Shown: one piece after another, positions 16,063 through 24,626 of the stretch
Position numbering within the stretch: the first letter of the stretch is position 1
How the letters are laid out: each line of letters opens with the position of its first letter
Assembly: GCF_012676905.1 (NCBI RefSeq)
Contig: NZ_CP051428.1
Location: 2,008,001-2,072,000, forward strand
Reading direction: 5' to 3'
DNA: 64,000 bases
DNA from: Paenibacillus albicereus
GTDB taxonomy: Bacteria > Bacillota > Bacilli > Paenibacillales > Paenibacillaceae
Notes under the pieces: generated by a model
Databases searched by the model: none
What the model was told of the DNA's origin: nothing
The model's input: the letters and a program-made list of their open reading frames with translations, nothing else
Translations under genes and position numbers: made by a program

Positions 16063-16597
16063 GTGCGCCCGTAAGCAACCCGAAAGGTGTTGCGCGGAGC
16101 ATTTGGATGTTGCCTTAAGCAAGCAACAAGTAAAAATATCAAAGTGCTATCAGGCACAACTTGCCATCGACAACTAACCCAGCGGGGAAACCCAAAAGGA
16201 AAAACAGCATGTTGCTAAAGGCATAAGTCAGATTAACTTCCAAATCTGCGACTGAATGCCGAGATGGAAAGTCATGTATGAGGATGAAAGCTAAACTGCT
16301 TGAAGGGCAGTCAGAGATTGGGGCTAATCATCCCCACGGCGAAAGGAAGATGATACGCCGTTGTTCCGGCAGAAAGTATTTTGCTGTCTGCTATCTGCGA
16401 GATATTCGGAACAAATCAGCCACAAGAAGTGGAAAATGACGAAAACCCCATCCGACAACATGACAAGCTTATCCAAATGTCTCTAAACGGGGATTGCCTA
16501 AACTGAAATGCCCACGGGCTATTCACTATTAAGGTGATGAATATTCAGCATGGCAACGGAGCCGTCGTAGTAGTCCGAGAGCGTTAACGGCGCTTAC

Positions 16598-18469
16598 ATG
16601 GCGAAGGACGGCAGTCTATCTTTCAATACAAAATTGGGAAGGATGTGTGAGACATTGAGAGAACCCATGAGTGTATTGAAAAATCTTTCAGAGAGAGCAA
16701 CAGACAAACAGTACAAATTTCAGCGTCTGTACAGGAATTTGTACAACCCGGAATTCTACTATCTTGCTTATCACAACATCAGAAGCTCCCCAGGCAGTAT
16801 GACACCCGGTGTGGATGGTACAAGCATAGATGGTATGAGTGAAAAACGCATAGAGGCCATTATCCATTCACTCAAAGATTTCAGCTATCAGCCAAATCCG
16901 GCAAAGAGGACATATATTGCGAAGAAAAACAGTAGCAAGAAGCGTCCGCTGGGTATCCCGTCTTCCAACGATAAATTGATACAGGAAATTGTGAGAATGC
17001 TGTTAGAGAGTATCTACGAGCCTAATTTCTCGAAAAATTCACATGGATTCAGACCCAAAAAAGGCTGTCAAACGGCTTTACTGCAAATTCAAAACAATTT
17101 TACAGGTATCAAATGGTTTGTGGAAGGCGACATCAAGGCATGCTTTGACAGTTTTGACCACCATGTACTAATCAGCATACTCCGCAGAAGAATCCATGAT
17201 GAAAATTTCATTGCACTCATATGGAAGCTGTTAAAAGCAGGGTACATGGAGCAATGGCAACACCACAAGACGTTTAGCGGTACACCTCAGGGTTCGGGAG
17301 CAAGTCCAATACTGGCAAACATTTACTTGTCAGAGTTGGATAGCTTCATGGAACAGTATAAGGAAAGCTTTGATTACGGCTGTAGCAGTGCTAATCTCGA
17401 CTATGGCAAAGCCGCAAGCAAGCTATTCTACATCAGAAGAACAAACCGAAATAATTGGGGAAAATGGAGTGCGCTTGAACGTAAAGAAGCATTGCTTATA
17501 CAGAAGCAGGCGCAAGATAAACTTCATTCACTTCCCAGTAAACTGCAATGCGATACCGGATTTAAAAGGATACAGTATTGCAGATATGCTGATGATTTCA
17601 TCATTGGTGTAATCGGTTCACGCGAAGATGCTGAAAAACTGAAAACTGTCCTAAAAGAATTTCTGCACACCGCCCTGAAACTAGAATTGTCGGACGAAAA
17701 AACCAAGATAACGCATTGTCTGGATAAAGCGAGCTTTCTTGGTTATGACATTACGCTTTCTAATTCTACATCCATAAAAAAGGACAAGCGTGGTCAAATG
17801 CGTAAGACAAACAGTGGAACGGTCAAGCTGTATGTGCCTAAAGAAAAATGGCTGAACAAGCTGAAAGAGTACGGGGCTATCGCAATCCGGCAGGATGATT
17901 GTGGCAGAGAGAAATGGGTTACACTTCATCGAAGTGAACTTGTTAATCGTACTGACATAGAAATCCTGTCCAAAATCAACGCTGAAATACGGGGTATGTA
18001 CAACTACTACTGTATAGCCAACAACGCAACGGTCATAAAAAACTTTGCGCACAATTTGGAATACAGCATGTACAAGACCTTTGGCTTGAAATTCAAGTGC
18101 AGCGTTAAGAAAGTCATTGCTAAATTCAGTCGCAACGGCGTATTTGGAGTAGCCTATGAAACGAAAAGCGGAAGAAAATTCAGTGAGTTATACAATTCTG
18201 GGTTTAGACGTAAAAAACGTGCAATCCCATTTGACACTGACACTCTGCCGCAACACATCTATTTTGGGCGACCAGATCAACTACGTGCACGGCTGAAAGC
18301 AGGGGTTTGCGAACTATGCGGAATTGACACTGAAAATGCCCAAGTCCATCATGTGCGAAAACTTAAAGATTTAACCGGTAATGCACCGTGGGAAGAAATG
18401 ATGAGAGTAAAACGGCGAAAGACGCTCGTCGTTTGCTCTGCTTGCCACGAGAAAATTCATCTAATCTGA
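16598..18469 (+). CDS. ltrA: Group II intron reverse transcriptase/maturase with HNH domain
   Basis: 623 residues encoded in intron domain IV. The reverse transcriptase domain spans about 60-390, with the catalytic YADD at 330-333 and the HGFRPKKGCQTALLQI motif upstream. Maturase domain X follows (about 400-530). The C-terminal HNH nuclease (about 565-620) has CELCG ... HHVRKLKDL ... CSACHEKIH, with four Cys as probable Zn ligands. All three activities look intact, so the intron should splice and retrohome. The 535-base intron 5' region before the start holds ribozyme domains I-III. Confidence 0.95.
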   Translation: MAKDGSLSFNTKLGRMCETLREPMSVLKNLSERATDKQYKFQRLYRNLYNPEFYYLAYHNIRSSPGSMTPGVDGTSIDGMSEKRIEAIIHSLKDFSYQPNPAKRTYIAKKNSSKKRPLGIPSSNDKLIQEIVRMLLESIYEPNFSKNSHGFRPKKGCQTALLQIQNNFTGIKWFVEGDIKACFDSFDHHVLISILRRRIHDENFIALIWKLLKAGYMEQWQHHKTFSGTPQGSGASPILANIYLSELDSFMEQYKESFDYGCSSANLDYGKAASKLFYIRRTNRNNWGKWSALERKEALLIQKQAQDKLHSLPSKLQCDTGFKRIQYCRYADDFIIGVIGSREDAEKLKTVLKEFLHTALKLELSDEKTKITHCLDKASFLGYDITLSNSTSIKKDKRGQMRKTNSGTVKLYVPKEKWLNKLKEYGAIAIRQDDCGREKWVTLHRSELVNRTDIEILSKINAEIRGMYNYYCIANNATVIKNFAHNLEYSMYKTFGLKFKCSVKKVIAKFSRNGVFGVAYETKSGRKFSELYNSGFRRKKRAIPFDTDTLPQHIYFGRPDQLRARLKAGVCELCGIDTENAQVHHVRKLKDLTGNAPWEEMMRVKRRKTLVVCSACHEKIHLI

Positions 18470-18484
18470 AAGATGATAGACGGA

Positions 18485-18518
18485 GAGCCGTATACACCGA
18501 GAGGTGTACGTACGGTTC
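18485..18518 (+). ncRNA. Group II intron domain V (catalytic hairpin)
   Basis: A 34-base hairpin beginning GAGCCGTATAC and ending GTACGGTTC, the most conserved part of group II ribozymes. It lies 16 bases after the maturase stop and 62 bases before the 3' splice site. Confidence 0.9.
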
Positions 18519-18580
18519 GGGGGCGAGGTCACGGAAACCTGCTGTAGCAATGCAGTAAGGCGCCGTTGACCTTAGCCTAC

Positions 18581-19156
18581 AACCTGCAACGGGAGTATAT
18601 TTCTCCGAGTGAAAAAGCTTTTGCCTACAAAATGAAATTGGAAGCAATGAACAGACAAGGACAACGAACAGATTTAACTCGTTCCCAAGTTGGGAACAAG
18701 TCTGCTGCAAAGAAATCAAGCGAGATATTAGCAGAACAGATGGGCGAAAGCAAAAACCAAATATTTAGATACGTTCGCCTAACCGAACTCACTCCTCACA
18801 TTCTCGAAATGGTAGACGACAAACGGATTGCCTTTAATCCTGCCGTTGAGTTATCTTACTTGGCCGAGAAAGAACAGCAAGCCCTATTCGATACCATGCA
18901 GGCAGAGGACTGCACGCCTTCACTTGCACAGGCTCAGCGTATGAAAAAGATGAGTCAAGAAGGCAGGCTGAATACAGATGTCATTTACACCATACTAACG
19001 GAGGAAAAGCCGAATCAGAAAGAAAAAATGAGTATTCAGCGAGAACGAATCGACCGCTTTTTCCCACGAGACTTCTCGGAAAAACAAAAGGAAGACCTGA
19101 TCGTGCAACTGCTGGAAAGCTGGTACAAAAGGCGGCAGAGGGAGCACGAACGGTAA
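18581..19156 (+). CDS. parB: ParB-like protein, 3' exon
   Basis: 191 codons plus stop. It continues the ParB fold with NLQREYISPSEKAFAYKMKLEA, a helix-turn-helix DNA-binding region (GESKNQIFRYVRLTELTPHIL) and a helical C-terminal part with basic residues. The apparent ORF start at 18566 lies inside the intron and has no ribosome site, so this exon is unlikely to be expressed without splicing. It depends on the 5' exon at 15694-16062. Confidence 0.92.
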   Translation, partial: NLQREYISPSEKAFAYKMKLEAMNRQGQRTDLTRSQVGNKSAAKKSSEILAEQMGESKNQIFRYVRLTELTPHILEMVDDKRIAFNPAVELSYLAEKEQQALFDTMQAEDCTPSLAQAQRMKKMSQEGRLNTDVIYTILTEEKPNQKEKMSIQRERIDRFFPRDFSEKQKEDLIVQLLESWYKRRQREHER

Positions 19157-19185
19157 TTCCCCCGTTGCCGCCTTGTTCATGCACC

Positions 19186-19210
19186 CTCTCCCCTGACGGA
19201 GAGCTTTTTT
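19186..19210 (+). terminator. Terminator after parB
   Basis: CTCTCC and GGAGAG form a short stem followed by CTTTTTTT, 29 bases after the parB stop. It probably separates the partition genes from the following small genes. Confidence 0.6.
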
Positions 19211-19240
19211 TATGCCCATTTTCGGGGAGGAGATCATCCA

Positions 19241-19411
19241 ATGGACTTTACGAAAGGAAAACGGCGTCAGTATGAACGTCTGATGAAAGAAAAGCCGGGT
19301 TTTGCGCGTAGTAGGCCATCTGAGGAGGAAGAAGCACAACTGCGCAAGCAGGCTCAGGAAGCCGAAGGCTGGCACAAGAAACGTGACCGCAAAAAGAACC
19401 GGGAGGGCTGA
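19241..19411 (+). CDS. Small charged protein, 56 residues
   Basis: Reads MDFTKGKRRQYERLMKEKP and ends in a basic tail (KKRDRKKNREG). The GGGAGGAG site is 7-8 bases upstream. The composition (over a third Lys/Arg/Glu) suggests a helical nucleic-acid- or protein-binding peptide. It is too short for signal or membrane segments. The next gene starts 2 bases after its stop, so the two form an operon. Family not recognised. Confidence 0.6.
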   Translation: MDFTKGKRRQYERLMKEKPGFARSRPSEEEEAQLRKQAQEAEGWHKKRDRKKNREG

Positions 19412-19413
19412 CG

Positions 19414-20025
19414 ATGGAGCAAGAGAAACGAATGGCCGGTGACTACGAAGTCTATCAAGCGCTACCCATTGGCAGGGTGGAGGTTGTTTTAGGCATCGAC
19501 ATCACGAATACCGAAAAGCCCTATTTGGTTTGCTACTGCTCGCAGAATAATTTGTTTGGTATCGATCAGTATTACGGTGCAGAAGGATATGAGGATTACC
19601 TAGTCGCAATGCAGGAATTTACCAAGCTATTGCAATGGGAAATCGAGAAACTCCAGACCGAGCGCGCTACGATCACGGAGCCGATGCCTCCCATTCAACC
19701 GGACCAATGCCTGCCCATCAAAAGTGACGATGATCTCGGCGGCAGAATTGTTGTGACCCGTTTGGATTGGTTGCGGCCGGAATTTCGCACGGCAGACCAT
19801 CAGTTGATTTGGGTAACGGGAGGTTTCGGGGCTTCGGGGAACTCACGTGGGCGGGCGGTCTATGCGGAAACCCTCTATTCCGGCGATGAATACCGCTATA
19901 ACCGGGAAGACCTGATGGGGTTCCTGAAGCCGGAGCATACGCCCACATGGGCGGCCGAGAAGCTGGCACAACGACAAGCGGAGCAAGCCCCATCAAAGCC
20001 GCGTCCGCGAGGCGAAGCGCGTTAA
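19414..20025 (+). CDS. Hypothetical ICE protein, 203 residues
   Basis: A soluble protein with a Tyr/Cys-containing N-terminal domain (YLVCYCSQNNLFGIDQYY), a helical middle and a second domain containing WVTGGFGASGNSRGRAVYAETLYSGDEYRYNRED. I remember similar proteins from Firmicute conjugative elements but know no function. It lies between the partition genes and the Tad-like locus. The C-terminal tail is basic and Pro-rich. An ATG at 19414 follows a GGGAGGG site. Confidence 0.65.
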   Translation: MEQEKRMAGDYEVYQALPIGRVEVVLGIDITNTEKPYLVCYCSQNNLFGIDQYYGAEGYEDYLVAMQEFTKLLQWEIEKLQTERATITEPMPPIQPDQCLPIKSDDDLGGRIVVTRLDWLRPEFRTADHQLIWVTGGFGASGNSRGRAVYAETLYSGDEYRYNREDLMGFLKPEHTPTWAAEKLAQRQAEQAPSKPRPRGEAR

Positions 20026-20072
20026 GAGAAGCGCAAGGTATCTTCTATATAAATGAAAGGAGATCGTGAACG

Positions 20073-21194
20073 ATGTCATGGACGTATCGACACCGCAAGA
20101 CGCTCATCATGGGAGCCATTGCGATCAGCGTGGCGCTTCTGGTAGCAGCGGCCTTGTATATGCTGATGCAGCACACCGACCAGCAGCAAAAGCAGCAACA
20201 GATGAAAGAGGAGTATGAGCGGCAGATTCAGCAATTGAAAAAGGAGGAGCAGCAAAACAGCCGAAATGTCTGGACGACTGCAAAAACGATACCGGCAGGC
20301 GTCTCGCTCAAAGCGGATGACCTCAAGGCTGTTCCGATGCCCGTCAGTTTGGTTCCGCCGGGCGTAATCACCGACCGGGAAAGCATCATCGGCAAAAACG
20401 CCAAGATCGAGCTTGCATCAGGAATGCCGCTACTTTCCTCTTTATTGTACGAAGGACAGCCCATTCCGAAGGATTTGCGCATACAGGAGTTTCAGGTCAT
20501 TCAGCTTCCCTCTAATCTCAAGCCTAACCAATATATAGACGTTCGCATCGGCTTTCCAACCGGCGAGGACTTTGTTCTTTTATCTAAAAAGAAGGTACAG
20601 GAGCTGTCCGGTACGGTTGTGTGGCTGGAACTGAATGAGATGGACATCCTCCAAACGTCCAGCGCAATTATTGATGCGTACTTGCAGGGAGCGCGGCTGT
20701 ATGCCCTCCCGTACATCGAGCCGGGCTTACAGGAAGCGGCTGTGGTCAACTATCCGGCCAATCAGAAGGTATTGAACCTGATGGCGGTCGATCCCAATCT
20801 GCTCGAAACCGCAAAAATCGAACTTGCCCGCGCGCTGCGTCAAACGCTGGATGGCAATTTGAAGGCGGTCAGCGACTCGGACAAACTTCGCGTCACCAGC
20901 GGTAGTGTAACCGTGCAGCAGCAGTTGCAAAACGAACGGATGACGACGCGGCAGGGCAATGCCATGGGCGGAACACAGCCAGTAGGCACACCGCAGTCTG
21001 GAGAATCAGCAGTTTCGACGAATGGTCCGCAGCCTAGCGTGAGTGATGCTGCTGGTGCAGCAGCTACTCAATCTCCGAAAAATCAACAGACGCCCCCTCC
21101 TGCCGTTTCGCCGTCGCTGCCATCGGGTATGCCTCCTGCAACCGAAGCGCCTCCGGCAAGCGAAGATAAGTGGGAAAACATCTTCAATCAATGA
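20073..21194 (+). CDS. CpaB/RcpC-like SAF-domain pilus assembly protein
   Basis: 373 residues. A single membrane helix at about 13-33 anchors an extracytoplasmic part. A Gln/Lys-rich coiled coil (about 35-68) leads to a SAF domain (about 70-135, with AKTIPAGVSLKADDLKAVPMP) typical of Flp pilus protein CpaB, then a second beta domain. The last 90 residues are Pro/Ser/Ala-rich and disordered. CpaB-type proteins act in the outer assembly of Tad pili. The 48-base gap upstream carries an AAAGGAG site. First gene of the Tad-like locus. Confidence 0.8.
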   Translation: MSWTYRHRKTLIMGAIAISVALLVAAALYMLMQHTDQQQKQQQMKEEYERQIQQLKKEEQQNSRNVWTTAKTIPAGVSLKADDLKAVPMPVSLVPPGVITDRESIIGKNAKIELASGMPLLSSLLYEGQPIPKDLRIQEFQVIQLPSNLKPNQYIDVRIGFPTGEDFVLLSKKKVQELSGTVVWLELNEMDILQTSSAIIDAYLQGARLYALPYIEPGLQEAAVVNYPANQKVLNLMAVDPNLLETAKIELARALRQTLDGNLKAVSDSDKLRVTSGSVTVQQQLQNERMTTRQGNAMGGTQPVGTPQSGESAVSTNGPQPSVSDAAGAAATQSPKNQQTPPPAVSPSLPSGMPPATEAPPASEDKWENIFNQ

Positions 21195-21205
21195 GGAGTG
21201 CGGAT

Positions 21206-21913
21206 ATGAAAAAAATTGTTTTTATCGGCGTAGCGGACAAGACGCATGCTTTGTTGGTGCTTGGCCGCTTGCTTGTGGCCTTGGGGAATAAAGTGCTGTT
21301 GGTGGATTCCACCGTCACGCAGTCGATTCGGGGTTATCTGCCGCACGCCTATGCCAATAGCGCCGTTCAGGATTATGAAGGTATGGATGTGGCCTACGGC
21401 TATCTCACTCCCGAACAGCTTGAACGAGGCTTGGCACAGGCAGGGACGACACCGGCATACGACATCATGCTGGTGGACACTGACCATACGGAATTTGTTT
21501 TCCACCACAACCTGTCCCAGTTTGATAAGCGGGTGTGGTGCTGGGATGGAAGGCGGTTATCGCTGGAGAAAAACGAGGAGCTGATGCTTCGTCTCGGCTT
21601 ACAGAACACGGAAGAGCCTATCTCGTTTTTCGAGTTGCTCTCCCCTGACATACCGGGAAAGTTGGCAGCGTGGCGAGCCGAAAAGCGGTTGCGGCATATC
21701 CAGTTGGAGGATACGGTGTTTCGCTTCCCTTTTGACGAACGCGATGCAGCCGTCGATTTGAACAATCAACACCACGGCCGCATCGACCTTCGCGGGCTGA
21801 CCGGGGCGTTTCGCGAGATGCTGCTGACGATGCTGGAGCAGCTTGGCGATTGCGACCGCAAGACAGCGCGACGAGCCTGGGCAATCGCCCGTAAACGGGT
21901 GCGGGTGTGGTAG
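21206..21913 (+). CDS. TadZ/ParA-like protein without Walker A
   Basis: 235 residues. It has the ParA/MinD fold order (N-terminal MKKIVFIGV strand, KVLLVDSTV, DIMLVDTDH), but the nucleotide loop reads GVADKTHAL with no GK(T/S). It therefore probably binds no ATP in the usual way and may act as a pseudo-ATPase localiser, as proposed for some TadZ/CpaE proteins. The start at 21206 has a GAGGAG site. It lies immediately after the CpaB-like gene and before a second ParA-like gene; the pair may form a heterodimer. Confidence 0.65.
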   Translation: MKKIVFIGVADKTHALLVLGRLLVALGNKVLLVDSTVTQSIRGYLPHAYANSAVQDYEGMDVAYGYLTPEQLERGLAQAGTTPAYDIMLVDTDHTEFVFHHNLSQFDKRVWCWDGRRLSLEKNEELMLRLGLQNTEEPISFFELLSPDIPGKLAAWRAEKRLRHIQLEDTVFRFPFDERDAAVDLNNQHHGRIDLRGLTGAFREMLLTMLEQLGDCDRKTARRAWAIARKRVRVW

Positions 21914-21927
21914 AAAGGAGAACGTTT

Positions 21928-22767
21928 ATGGGAGCTACCGTTGTATTTTGGAGTCCTGTATCAGGTCAGGCCGGGACAACGACTAATCTGCTCGCCGCGG
22001 CGACGTGCATGGGTTTGGAATATTCGGCGCGATTGCTGTTGCTTGGGCATTTGCTAAGCAGTTACGCCGCTGTCGAACGAGCCTATTATCGACCTGCCGG
22101 AAGAGAGGACATGCATACCCCGGACACGGGAATTGATGCGCTCTTGCGTCTGCTGAAAAACCGCAAGCTGGAGCCTGTCATGCTGCGTGACTATGCCCAT
22201 CCGTTACTGCGGGATCGCCTGGATATTTTGCCCGGCTCCATCAAGCAAGAGGATATCTTTATCGAAACGGCAAAGGAATGGCTCACACCGCTGCTTGCGG
22301 TTGCCCGCCGCGCTTACGATGTAGTGCTGTTGGATGGGGGGAGCGGCAGCGGGTCGGCTTGGGACGAAATGCTGCGGCAGCAGGCGGACGTATGGGTCGT
22401 CTGCCTGCCGCAAAACCGTCTCCTTCTAGAGCGATTTTTTCAATCGGCAGAAGCAGCGATGCTGCAAGGCCGAAGAACGCTGCTCGTGTTCGGACAGTAC
22501 GACCCTTATTCGACGCTCACTTCTAAAAATCTCATGCGTCAATTCCGTATAGGACCGACCGTGTACCCTGTTGCACATAATACAGGCTGGATGGATGCGG
22601 CACAGCATGGCGAAGCGAATCCTTTCTGGTTTCGCAACAGAAAGATAGCAAGCGGTCATGAGAACCACCTGTTCGTGCAGCAGGTGCGACGATTGGCGCA
22701 GGCTGTGATAGAAAGCGCAGGCGCAAGGCAGCACCTTTTCGAAGGGAAGGAGGGCGACACGCCATGA
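21928..22767 (+). CDS. CpaE/TadZ-like ATPase
   Basis: 279 residues with the SIMIBI/ParA fold. The P-loop region is SPVSGQAGTTTN, which has the position and Thr pair of a deviant Walker A but lacks the Lys usual in ParA. The Walker B-like strand is DVVLLDGGSGSG. TadZ proteins place the Tad machine in the cell. The AAAGGAG site is 7 bases before ATG 21928. Its 3' end overlaps the next gene by 4 bases (ATGA), showing translational coupling to the secretion ATPase. Confidence 0.7.
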   Translation: MGATVVFWSPVSGQAGTTTNLLAAATCMGLEYSARLLLLGHLLSSYAAVERAYYRPAGREDMHTPDTGIDALLRLLKNRKLEPVMLRDYAHPLLRDRLDILPGSIKQEDIFIETAKEWLTPLLAVARRAYDVVLLDGGSGSGSAWDEMLRQQADVWVVCLPQNRLLLERFFQSAEAAMLQGRRTLLVFGQYDPYSTLTSKNLMRQFRIGPTVYPVAHNTGWMDAAQHGEANPFWFRNRKIASGHENHLFVQQVRRLAQAVIESAGARQHLFEGKEGDTP

Positions 22768-24626
22768 CGGCTTTGCTCAATGCCTTCATCCTGATCGCGC
22801 TCTTGTTGCTTTCAATCTTCTTCCTTTATTTGCGCCTGAGCCGACGATTGCCGGAACGGACGGACGACACATCGGTATATACGCTGGAAGCGATGACCAC
22901 TTTCGTAAAAGCAACGCTACACGAGTTAACCAGCAGCAACCTAGCCGACTTCGGTTTGTCGGAGGAAGAATACCGCCGCCGAAAAAGCAAACGGGCGGAG
23001 CTGAAAAAGGCGCTGCGGGGCTGCACCTCCGGTGATCTGCGGGACAAGGAATACGTCAAGGAGATCATTGCCGACCTGCTCGTGCAGCGCTATGAGTTGG
23101 ACGATGCGAATTTGAACCTCCTGCTGCCATTTCATCAGCCGGAGTCCCTCTCCGCGCAAGACCAGTTTGATATTCTGCTTTACACATATAAAAAGGAAGC
23201 CGGGCTTCATGCGCTCGACCGGCTCGTTCAAACCTATGAATGGGATCGGCAAAGACGAAACGAGGAAGGCCAGCTTGAAACGTACCGGATTACGGCGGAG
23301 GATATTCGTAGCGTCTTCGCCCGTGAAGCGCCGCGTTTGACGACGGACGATAAGCTCCAACTTGTCGTCCAGCGGATTTATCAGCATTACAAGGGATTCA
23401 GCGTCGTGGACGAGTTGCGCGACATGCGTGTGGACGGCGTATCCGGGGGCGTATCCGGTCTGCCGCCGCTCATGTGGGAGGGCGAATGGTCGCTGGAGGA
23501 GGACGCACAGCTTCAGTCGCTGCCCCGTTCGCATGACAGCATATGGCTGTTTTACAAGGGGAAGTCCATCCACCTGAGCTTCTTGTCCTTCGGCTCCGAG
23601 CAGGAACTGCGACGCGTTTGCCAGATCATCTACAAGCACAATTTTCCCGGCCAGTTGTCCGAGGCGAACGGATTTAAGGTCAATGAAATGGCAGACGGCT
23701 CCCGCGTCGTCGTGCTACGCCCCCGATTCAGTGAATCGTGGGCTTTTTTTGTGCGCAAATTCGACGTGCAAAGCGCGACACTAGAGCAGTTGATTCAGGA
23801 CGAAGGCGCGGAATTGCCGATTGGCCTCATTCGTTACTTGGTATCGGGTGCGCGGATCACCGCGATTACCGGCGCGCAGGGCAGCGGCAAAACAACGCTG
23901 CTTATGGCGATGGTTCGTCATATTCCAGAAGTGCTGCCGATCCGGGTACAGGAAATGAGCTTTGAGCTTCAATTGCGCAAAATTTATCCAGAACGCAACA
24001 TCGTCAGCCTGCGCGAAACCGAGACGATTTCCGGTCAACAGGGGCTGGACATCCAGAAGAAGACGGACGGCTCTGTCAATATTTTGGGCGAGGTAGCGAC
24101 CGACCCGGTCGCCGCTTGGATGGTTCAGATGGCACAGGTGGCGTCATTATTCACCTTGTTCACGCATCACGCCAAAACCTTCCGTGACCTTGTGCTGTCT
24201 CTCCGCAATTCCTTGTTGAAAACAAAGGTGTTTACGAACGAGCGTGTGGCGGAGCAGCAGGTCGTCAGCGTCGTCAATTTCGATATTCACCTCCGCCGCG
24301 ACCTGGACGGACGGCGCTATATCGAGCGCATTACGGAATGCGTCCCAGTGCCGCAGGAGACGGCGTACCCGGAAGCCTTTCGCGGGAAAATGACAAAGGA
24401 CGAACGGATGGCAGCCTTTATGGAAACGACGCTCGAATACTTCCGCCGCTCGACGGATCGCCCGCTGTACACCGCCCGAAATCTCGTCGAATACCGCGAC
24501 GGCCGTTACGCTGCCGTTCATCCCCTGTCCGAGCAAAGTCGCTGCGAGATTGCGGAATACTTGAGCGGCCCCGATAAGGCCGTCTTTGATGCGTTTCTGG
24601 CATCCCATTGGGGGGATGAGACATGA
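22764..24626 (+). CDS. TadA/CpaF-type secretion ATPase with N-terminal membrane helix
   Basis: 620 residues. The C-terminal half is a VirB11/PilT-superfamily ATPase: Walker A GAQGSGKTTLL at about 370, an acidic box, ILGEVATDPVAAW as Walker B and a His box FTHHAKT. It would power assembly or secretion of pilin-like subunits. Unusually, residues 5-25 are strongly hydrophobic, so it appears anchored to the membrane, whereas TadA/CpaF proteins are normally cytosolic. Overlaps both neighbouring genes by 4 bases. Confidence 0.88.
   Translation: MTALLNAFILIALLLLSIFFLYLRLSRRLPERTDDTSVYTLEAMTTFVKATLHELTSSNLADFGLSEEEYRRRKSKRAELKKALRGCTSGDLRDKEYVKEIIADLLVQRYELDDANLNLLLPFHQPESLSAQDQFDILLYTYKKEAGLHALDRLVQTYEWDRQRRNEEGQLETYRITAEDIRSVFAREAPRLTTDDKLQLVVQRIYQHYKGFSVVDELRDMRVDGVSGGVSGLPPLMWEGEWSLEEDAQLQSLPRSHDSIWLFYKGKSIHLSFLSFGSEQELRRVCQIIYKHNFPGQLSEANGFKVNEMADGSRVVVLRPRFSESWAFFVRKFDVQSATLEQLIQDEGAELPIGLIRYLVSGARITAITGAQGSGKTTLLMAMVRHIPEVLPIRVQEMSFELQLRKIYPERNIVSLRETETISGQQGLDIQKKTDGSVNILGEVATDPVAAWMVQMAQVASLFTLFTHHAKTFRDLVLSLRNSLLKTKVFTNERVAEQQVVSVVNFDIHLRRDLDGRRYIERITECVPVPQETAYPEAFRGKMTKDERMAAFMETTLEYFRRSTDRPLYTARNLVEYRDGRYAAVHPLSEQSRCEIAEYLSGPDKAVFDAFLASHWGDET

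Larger units (their letters stand above)
16063..18580 (+). mobile_element. Group II intron inserted in parB
   Basis: The 2518-base element starts with GTGCGCCC, matching the GUGYG 5' consensus, and ends in CCTAC, matching the AY 3' end. Domain V is visible at 18485-18518, with GAGCCG pairing to CGGTTC around a GAGA-containing tip. Domain VI follows at about 18525-18575. The element encodes its own reverse transcriptase in sense orientation. Its orientation and exact codon-level junctions predict that splicing restores ParB. Confidence 0.95.
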
